Both the position numbers and the translations under genes were made by a program. Shown piece after piece: positions 58,364 through 64,000 of a stretch of DNA of 64,000 nucleotides; the first letter of the stretch is position 1; each line of letters starts with the position of its first letter. The notes beneath the pieces are model-generated. The model did not search any database and was not told the DNA's origin. It worked only from the letters and a program-made list of their open reading frames with translations. The DNA comes from Vibrio spartinae (lineage in GTDB: Bacteria > Pseudomonadota > Gammaproteobacteria > Enterobacterales > Vibrionaceae): positions 434,001 to 498,000 of the forward strand of contig NZ_AP024908.1 in assembly GCF_024347135.1 (NCBI RefSeq), in the 5' to 3' direction.

Positions 58364-59251
58364 ATGAAAACAACCCTCGACCATCTTCCCGAATATAAAC
58401 AGCATGAGCTGGCGACAATCTCAACGATTCTGCGTGACACGTTAGATGATTATCTGCAAGGCAAAACGGGCAGTAAAAGTGAGTTTCGTATTCTGAAAAT
58501 CATCCTGTTTGGCAGCCATGCCAAGGGGAATTGGGTTAAGGATCCGGTCAATGGCTATATCAGTGATTACGATATTCTGGTGATCGTCAATAAAGCAGCG
58601 TTGGTTGAAGATTATGTGGTCTGGCAGTGTGCCGAAGAGCAAATTGATCGAAAAGTGAAATCGGCACCATTGGGTTTGATTGTGCATGATTTGAACGAAG
58701 TGAATAATCGACTGCAACAGGGGCATTATTTTTTTCGGGATATCCGCGAAGAAGGGATTGAGTTATTTGCCGCGACGCCGAAACCACTGGCGGAGCCGGG
58801 TGATCTGACTGAGGAAGAAAAACGGGAAATCGCCCGTAAGCATTATGATCAGTGGTCTTATTCAGCGCAGCGTTTTTTTCGTTATTATGAAGTTGCTGCT
58901 TCTGATGAAGATTGGATTCATGCAGCCTTTATGCTTCATCAAGCCACAGAAAAAGCTTATGCCTGCACTTTACTTACTTGTACCAACTACTTACCCAAAT
59001 CCCACAATATTGAAAAACTAAGCAAGCTGTGCGCCCAAATCGATCCTGAATTTACAACAATTTTCCCGCTCGACAACAAGTTTCACCGCCGCAGCTTCCG
59101 CCGTCTACAACGCGCTTACATCGAAGCTCGCTACTCTGAGCATTATGAAATCACTGAAGAAGAGCTTAATTATCTGGCAACCGAAGTACAGCGTTTGCAG
59201 GCATTAACGGAGCGGGTTTGTCGGGATAAGATTGGGGCTGAGCGCCCCTGA
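58364..59251 (+). CDS. Nucleotidyltransferase-HEPN protein, copy 3
   Basis: A 295-residue paralogue. The nucleotidyltransferase half (residues 1 to about 150) is almost identical to copies 1 and 2. From DQWSYSAQRFFRYYEVAASD to about EKAYACTLL the HEPN half is strongly different, then converges again on RRSFRRLQRAYIEARYSEHY and AERP. Same upstream 130 bp and same pseudo-repeat as the other copies. The block-wise difference points to recombination replacing part of the HEPN domain. Confidence 0.8.
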   Translation: MKTTLDHLPEYKQHELATISTILRDTLDDYLQGKTGSKSEFRILKIILFGSHAKGNWVKDPVNGYISDYDILVIVNKAALVEDYVVWQCAEEQIDRKVKSAPLGLIVHDLNEVNNRLQQGHYFFRDIREEGIELFAATPKPLAEPGDLTEEEKREIARKHYDQWSYSAQRFFRYYEVAASDEDWIHAAFMLHQATEKAYACTLLTCTNYLPKSHNIEKLSKLCAQIDPEFTTIFPLDNKFHRRSFRRLQRAYIEARYSEHYEITEEELNYLATEVQRLQALTERVCRDKIGAERP

Positions 59252-59886
59252 GCGCTGTATTTTAACTTTGATTTACCCAGCCATTGGCACCGAATTTTGA
59301 CGCACAATCTTGTTTTTCGATTTCAGAGGCATTGGTGTTCTGTGCGCCAGTAACTCTTGCCAAGATGCAAGAGTCACCAGAAAATCTTTTTTGTTTGGCT
59401 GAGTTGCGCGTTGTCCAGAACCCGCTTTTACGAGCGTCCTGCCTGGAAAAGCCTAACCATTCTTCCATGAATGGTTTTCTTGGTTGAGTGGTTGATTCGA
59501 ATAAAGTGAAACATTGAATCAACAAAGCTCAATTGATCGATGCTCTCAGGGTGAAAAATCAGGACGATTTTTCAGGATTGCCTGAGCAGGATGCGAATCA
59601 ATCCGACCCTGATTACGTGCGCTGAACTCAAAAAGATGCTTTTGGTTACTTTTGACATCTATCAAAAGTAACTGGGGCGCATTCGGAGATGGTAATGAAA
59701 TCGGCAAAAGTAATCGCGCACCAAATCACTGCACCTCAATTTTCAACCTTCCCAGCCTCCGGCTCCAAATTTTGACGCACAATCAGCCTAACCATTCTTC
59801 CTTGAATGGTTTTCTTATTTCAGTGGCTGATTTGAGTTGAGTGAAACATGACAGAAGCGAAAGCCAACTTTATCGATGCACTCAGG
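59252..59886. repeat. Hairpin-repeat block 13
   Basis: Two rounds with palindromes at 59451 and 59786 (the second joined to GACGCACAATCA), a TTACTCTTG-type hairpin and the ACTTTTGACATCTATCAAAAGT allele. No gene. Confidence 0.75.
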
Positions 59887-60037
59887 ATGAAATTTAAACC
59901 ATTTAGACCTTCTTTTTTTGCCCCTAAAAAATAACCAATAAAAACAGTAAGATACAGAAGGGCAATTTTAACAAGGTAAAAAAGGGTTTTTGCCGCTAAC
60001 CTCTTGCGAGTGCTTATTTTTTCGTGATATGTTCATT
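59887..60037 (+). promoter_or_regulatory. CRISPR leader of array 11
   Basis: Standard 151-bp island leader. Confidence 0.8.
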
Positions 60038-60125
60038 GTTCACTGCCGCATAGGCAGCTTAGAAAGGATCATTTCTCGCTTGGACGTCACGCAAATGGTT
60101 CACTGCCGCATAGGCAGCTTAGAAA
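60038..60125 (+). CRISPR. CRISPR array 11 (1 spacer)
   Basis: Two perfect repeats around one 32-nt spacer, with complete leader and conserved tail: a minimal array cassette. Confidence 0.92.
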
Positions 60126-61151
60126 TGCTAAAACGCCACTCACGGCACCGCCTGTTGCGAGTTGAGTGAAACATTGAATCAACAAAGCTCAATTGATCGA
60201 TGCTCTCAGGGTGAAAAATCAGGACGATTTTTCAGGATTGCTTGAGCAGGAGCGAATCAATCCGATCCTGATTACGTGCGCTGAACTCAAAAAGATGCTT
60301 TTGGTTACTTTTGACATCTATCAAAAGTAACTGGGGCGCATTCGGAGATGGTAATGAAATCGGCAAAAGTAATCGCGCACCAAATCACCACACCTCAATT
60401 TTCAACCTTTCCAGCCTCCGGCCCCAAATTGTGACGCACAATCTTGTTTTTCGGTTTCAGAGGCATCGGTGTTCTGTGCGCCAGTTCATCTTTCAGAGAT
60501 GAAAGACGAACCAGAAAATATTTTTTGTTTGACTGAGGCACGTGTTGTCCAGAACCGCCTTTTACGGGCGTCCTGCCCGGAAAAGCCTAACCATTCTTCC
60601 TTGAATGGTTTTCTTTGTTCAGAATTTTATTTGAATTCAGAGAAACATATACAAAGCCAATAGGATCGATGGACTCAGGGTAAAATTCATGGATGAATTT
60701 TAAGCTTTTCGTGAGCAGGAGCGAATAAAAGCGACCCTGATTACGCGCGTTGAAATCAAACTCAAGGCACTTTTGGGGACTTTTGCTGCTGGGCAAAAGT
60801 CTCTGGGGCGCTTTCGGAGATGCCATTGAAATCGGCAAAAGTAATCGCGCACCAAATCACAGCACCTCAATTTTTATATCCAGCCTCCGGCTCTCCAGAT
60901 TTGACGCACAATTACGTTCTGCGATTTCAGAGGCATGGGTACTCTGTGCGCCAGTAACTCTTGCCAAGATGCAAGAGTCACCAGAAAATCTTTTCTGTTT
61001 TGGCTTGGTTACGTGTTGTCCAGAACCAGCTTTTACGGGCGTCCTGCCCGGAAAAGCCTAACCATTCTTCCATGAATGGTTTTCTTGGTTGAGGGGCTCA
61101 TTTGAATTGAGTGAAACATTTTAAAAAGCCAGTTTGATTGATGCACTCAGG
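60126..61151. repeat. Array tail and hairpin-repeat block 14
   Basis: Tail and two rounds, palindromes at 60585 and 61056, with ACTTTTGACATCTATCAAAAGT and ACTTTTGCTGCTGGGCAAAAGT alleles and both alternatives of the second hairpin. Last repeat block of the island. Confidence 0.75.
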
Positions 61152-61302
61152 ATGAAATTTAAACCGTTTAGACCTTCTTTTTTTGCCCTTAAAAAATAAC
61201 CAATAAAAACAGTAAGATACAGGAGGGCAATTTTAACAAGGTAAAAAAGGGTTTTTGCCGCTAACACCTTGCCAGTGCTTATTTTTTCGTGATATGTTCA
61301 TT
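61152..61302 (+). promoter_or_regulatory. CRISPR leader of array 12
   Basis: Standard 151-bp island leader. Confidence 0.8.
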
Positions 61303-61509
61303 GTTCACTGCCGCATAGGCAGCTTAGAAATGTGGCAACGAAAGTTCTACATTCTTTAAAGAGTTCACTGCCGCATAGGCAGCTTAGAAAACGATCGCGG
61401 TTTCTGGGTTTTCAATGATGTCGTTCACTGCCGCATAGGCAGCTTAGAAAGTTTGATGTGTACACGGTGTTGAGCAGTACGGTTCACTGCCGCATAGGCA
61501 GCTTAGAAT
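61303..61509 (+). CRISPR. CRISPR array 12 (3 spacers), right end of island
   Basis: Four repeats; the last spacer is 31 nt and the last repeat ends CTTAGAAT instead of CTTAGAAA. It lacks the common tail and runs directly into a terminator and non-repeat DNA, so this is the island's right border. Confidence 0.93.
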
Positions 61510-61512
61510 ATT

Positions 61513-61553
61513 CGGAGTGGCTGCTTAGCTGAGGCTGCACCACTCCGGTTTTT
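61513..61553 (+). terminator. Terminator behind array 12
   Basis: CGGAGTGG (61513-61520) pairs with CCACTCCG (61540-61547), followed by GTTTTTAT. A good intrinsic terminator on the plus strand, likely ending array 12 transcription. Confidence 0.75.
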
Positions 61554-61578
61554 ATACTTGGTTCAATCCCACACGCAC

Positions 61579-61770
61579 TTATTCATCAAGCATTATTTCT
61601 TCTTTCCTCAGGTTCATTTCATCAAAGGTGATCAGATTGTTGAGAAACAAGAGAATTTCCCGCAGTTCAATTTGGTTGACACTGGGAGCTGTATTGGTCA
61701 CAAAAAAATCAATCAGATAGCTGCGGGCGGTTAGGTGTAGATTTTGGTTAGGTTGTAGATTTGGCATCAT
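61579..61770 (-). CDS. Small unknown protein
   Basis: A 63-residue frame beginning MMPNLQPNQNLHL, with GAGGGAAA 5-10 nt before the ATG. It has a hydrophobic helix (IELREILLFLNNLITF) and an acidic C-terminus. I do not recognise it. An upstream in-frame start at 61803 is less likely. The leader behind it is structured (see 61800-62160). Confidence 0.45.
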   Translation of the reverse strand: MMPNLQPNQNLHLTARSYLIDFFVTNTAPSVNQIELREILLFLNNLITFDEMNLRKEEIMLDE

Positions 61771-61799
61771 TGCTTTCCCTCTGAGGCGTGATCGATTCA

Positions 61800-62160
61800 C
61801 CACTCAAAGGTTCCTAATCTTCGGGTGGTGAGTTGAACAGGGTTAGGAACTACCGCCTCAAAGGATTACGGCCAGCTAACGCTGCCCTGCCCAACACACC
61901 ATAATTGAGAGGTGAAAGGCTACACATAAAGACTATCTTGTACAAGATGACATTTTAGTGCCTTTGAGAGTTATACGGGGTCCTAATCCCGACACCGGAT
62001 TTTTCGGTGCCAGAGCAGGGTAAGTCGTATCGGACTTGTTGGCGAGTAGGCGCAGCGCAAAATGCGTGTGGTATGGCGAAATCTCATTCTTTTCTCATCC
62101 TTGGTTAATCATTTTTTGCGAGTGATTTCAAAGTATTATCGATATGGCGCGACGGTGTCG
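61800..62160 (-). other. Structured non-coding region upstream of the small protein
   Basis: About 360 bp with no gene. GTTCCTAA and TTAGGAAC (61811-61850) can pair over a 25-nt loop, and ACACCGGATTTTTCGGTG (about 62000-62018) is another compact hairpin. It could be a structured 5' leader of the small minus-strand gene or an independent RNA; I cannot assign a known family. Confidence 0.35.
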
Positions 62161-62189
62161 CTCGGAGGGAGAACAGAATCACCGCCGAC

Positions 62190-63062
62190 TTACCAATGTT
62201 CTACTACACATACGGTGCGATTGGTCACCGCCCCGTGATCGACATTAATCCAGTCCGGGGCGGTAATCGCGCAGGTCTCTTGCGGCCGGGTATAGACTGT
62301 GACCTCTTCAGCACTGATTTGATCATTTTCATAGATGATCAGCCGAGACTTTTGTAGACGGAGAGACTGGGCATCCAGCCATAATTGCAGGCTGACCGAT
62401 GTGTTGTGTTCCGGTGGTGTTTGCGCCATTCGCAGGAACAGATAAGGGGTGTGATGAATCGTGGCACGACCGATGTATTCGAGTTGCTGCGCTGGCAGCC
62501 CGGTCGCAAGGTGTTCCGGCATGAAGTGTTGGTTGAAGGTAAGCCGTTCTCTGATTTGTGCCTGATCTTCAATATCGAACCATAGTCCTGTATTGACAAA
62601 CAGGTGCTGACCAAGGCTGATCCACTCGTCTAAAGCATATTTTTCCCCGTCCCGAATTGCCTGACTGACATGCGCTTCATCCGGTTTGACACAGTCGATA
62701 CGCCAGCTCTGAAGGATTCCCTTGCCGACGGCACTTTGATATGACAGTGCGGAAAAACACCGCTCACCGTTCGCTGCCTGAATGATATTGTCGATCAATC
62801 CCGCTGGCGGTTCGATGGCGGTCCACCCTGCATCTGGCAACTGAATATTTCGTTGCAGAATCAGCGCGATTTCTCCGCTCATTTCATGCGGTGTTGTGCC
62901 GGAAAAAATACTTTTGGCTGTTGGTGACGTCGTTAGCTGAATATTCGCTACATCTTGTTTTATCTTTTTTTGATAGAGGTATGCAAGCCAAATTGTTCTA
63001 ACCATGATGACGCCAAAGAACACAGCCATACAAGCAATGATCAAAATTGCTGGCTGGCCCAT
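62190..63062 (-). CDS. Unknown membrane-anchored protein
   Basis: A 290-residue protein with one N-terminal membrane segment (about residues 5-28, ILIIACMAVFFGVIMVRTIW) and a long soluble domain, probably periplasmic. No motif I recognise; repeated beta-type strands and several cysteines (CFSALSYQS, RIDCVKPD, ETCAITAPD). It is divergent from the lysozyme gene beginning at 63331, sharing the intergenic region, so it could be its partner or immunity protein, but this is only contextual. Confidence 0.6.
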   Translation of the reverse strand: MGQPAILIIACMAVFFGVIMVRTIWLAYLYQKKIKQDVANIQLTTSPTAKSIFSGTTPHEMSGEIALILQRNIQLPDAGWTAIEPPAGLIDNIIQAANGERCFSALSYQSAVGKGILQSWRIDCVKPDEAHVSQAIRDGEKYALDEWISLGQHLFVNTGLWFDIEDQAQIRERLTFNQHFMPEHLATGLPAQQLEYIGRATIHHTPYLFLRMAQTPPEHNTSVSLQLWLDAQSLRLQKSRLIIYENDQISAEEVTVYTRPQETCAITAPDWINVDHGAVTNRTVCVVEHW

Positions 63063-63330
63063 CTGATTACCTATCCAAACTGTGCAACTGATAGACTTAT
63101 TGTATACCCGAATAATTGTATATGCGTATGATTGATTGTTTTATTGCCACTTCGGTGAATGTTCAGTGAACGTGATGCTGTCAGATGAGTGTCGTGCGGT
63201 ACAGGGGCATTTATTCCGTCGAAACCACCGAGTTTCGTCGCAATAGCGTCGGTAACATGGCGAAAATAAGCTCAGCATGACGGTCAGAACCGTACTTAGC
63301 TGAGGCGTATTTTTTGTGGCAGGGAACGCG

Positions 63331-64000
63331 ATGACAGAAAAAGTCATGACAGAGAAAAACATGGCAGTCAAAACTATATTATGTGCTGTTGTGGTCGGGA
63401 TGTTTGCCGGGAGCTATCTTTTGCTCTCACGACCGTTGCTTCATGATTTATCGAGTGCCATGCCATCAACGGCCAGGGTGTCTGAGACTACATCTAAACC
63501 AGTCACACCGGCTGCATCTCATTTGTCTCCGGTTGAGAAATCAACATCGCGACTGACCGCAGAAAGCGGTGCGCCAGAATCGGCAGCCATTACATCATCA
63601 AGCGATACAACCGGGGCGCAGCATCAACGGGCGCAGGGAATTGATGTTTCCCACGATCAGGGGCGGGTGGTGTGGCGTGATGTGATTGCGTCCGGTATCG
63701 ATTTTGTTTATCTGAAAGCGTCTGACGGTATCACGTTCCTCGACCCGATGTTTGCGACCAACATGCAGGCGCTCATGCCGCATCAGATTCTCGTCGGTGC
63801 TTATCATTTCTTTGAAGCCGGTGATGACCCTCACCAGCAACTGAGTAACTTTTTGCGTGCGACCAAAGGACATCCGCTGACTCTGGCACCAATGGTGGAT
63901 GTTGAGGTATCCAGAGGCGTCAAACCGCAAGTCTTACAAACGCGTTTGCGGCAATTTTTAAGTGGCGTCGAGAAGGCAACGGGGTGCACCCCCGTCATCT
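63331..64000 (+). CDS. GH25-family lysozyme, 3' truncated by window end
   Basis: The frame from ATG 63331 is open to the window end (223 residues seen). A membrane or signal segment (about residues 13-33, VKTILCAVVVGMFAGSYLLL) and a Ser/Thr/Pro-rich linker precede the catalytic domain, which begins GIDVSHDQGRVVWRDVIAS. The GH25 barrel follows: FVYLKASDG, VGAYHFFEAGDDP, and PMVDVEV with the acidic strand pair. GH25 muramidases cleave peptidoglycan. The N-terminal segment puts it in the envelope. AGGGAA precedes the ATG. Other in-frame ATGs lie at 63346 and 63361. Confidence 0.8.
   Translation, partial: MTEKVMTEKNMAVKTILCAVVVGMFAGSYLLLSRPLLHDLSSAMPSTARVSETTSKPVTPAASHLSPVEKSTSRLTAESGAPESAAITSSSDTTGAQHQRAQGIDVSHDQGRVVWRDVIASGIDFVYLKASDGITFLDPMFATNMQALMPHQILVGAYHFFEAGDDPHQQLSNFLRATKGHPLTLAPMVDVEVSRGVKPQVLQTRLRQFLSGVEKATGCTPVI

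Noticed and set aside
17190..61151. Integron cassette array
   Set aside because: GCCTAAC fits one attC half-site, but no partner GTTRRRY at consistent distance, no long attC fold and no integron integrase were seen.

Overview
The window looks like a chromosomal segment of a marine gammaproteobacterium, most likely Vibrionaceae. That placement rests on the type I-F CRISPR system with Csy proteins, a VgrG with an effector tip, and a TctDE/TctCAB uptake locus. Genus is an inference; there is no rRNA, tRNA or housekeeping marker. I saw no transposase, integrase or tRNA gene.

Left part (1-17.1 kb), ordinary gene-dense DNA. A PduX-like GHMP kinase (233-1222) and a DUF2000 protein precede a compact AT-rich five-gene run at 2.4-7.6 kb: an IDO-type Fe(II)/2-oxoglutarate dioxygenase, a cystathionine-gamma-synthase-type PLP enzyme, a homoserine-kinase-II/APH-type kinase, an ATP-grasp ligase and an EamA exporter. 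Together they read as a pathway that hydroxylates an amino acid, phosphorylates the hydroxyl, replaces or eliminates the phosphate, ligates the product into a small peptide and exports it. Next, 8.4-17.0 kb holds a TctD/TctE two-component system, a coupled periplasmic binding protein, a PrpF-family isomerase, TctC, a fused TctA-TctB permease and a universal stress protein: uptake and isomerisation of a tricarboxylate-like acid.

Island (about 17.2-61.5 kb). The background is a mosaic of hairpin-rich repeats, including about 30 copies of a palindrome that starts GCCTAACC. Set into it are 12 separate leader plus array CRISPR cassettes sharing one I-F repeat (45 spacers, all read on the + strand), a complete type I-F1 cas operon (28.4-36.8 kb), a type III-B cmr operon (44.6-52.0 kb) without Cas6, adaptation genes or own array, three near-identical nucleotidyltransferase-HEPN genes each fused at its 5' side to a conserved degenerate CRISPR repeat, a VgrG with a membrane-active C-terminal tip plus immunity and an orphan tip/immunity pair (21.3-25.4 kb), and a colicin E3-type RNase toxin with a probable immunity gene (55.2-56.9 kb). 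The VgrG and the RNase toxin share a homologous upstream region of about 155 bp. The island is best read as a defence and competition island grown by recombination of repeat-flanked cassettes.

The strongest candidate for something undescribed is the last cmr-operon gene (51214-51981): a two-TM protein whose cytosolic part is an exact-period (90-residue) duplication of an unknown domain. It is coupled to cmr6, in an operon whose Cas10 lacks the HD nuclease but keeps GGDD. Second is the repeated unit of array end, CRISPR pseudo-repeat and NTase-HEPN gene, which resembles CRISPR-guarded toxin modules.

Right edge (61.5-64 kb): a terminator closes the last array, followed by a small minus-strand gene with a structured upstream region, an unknown membrane-anchored protein and the start of a GH25 lysozyme that runs off the window.
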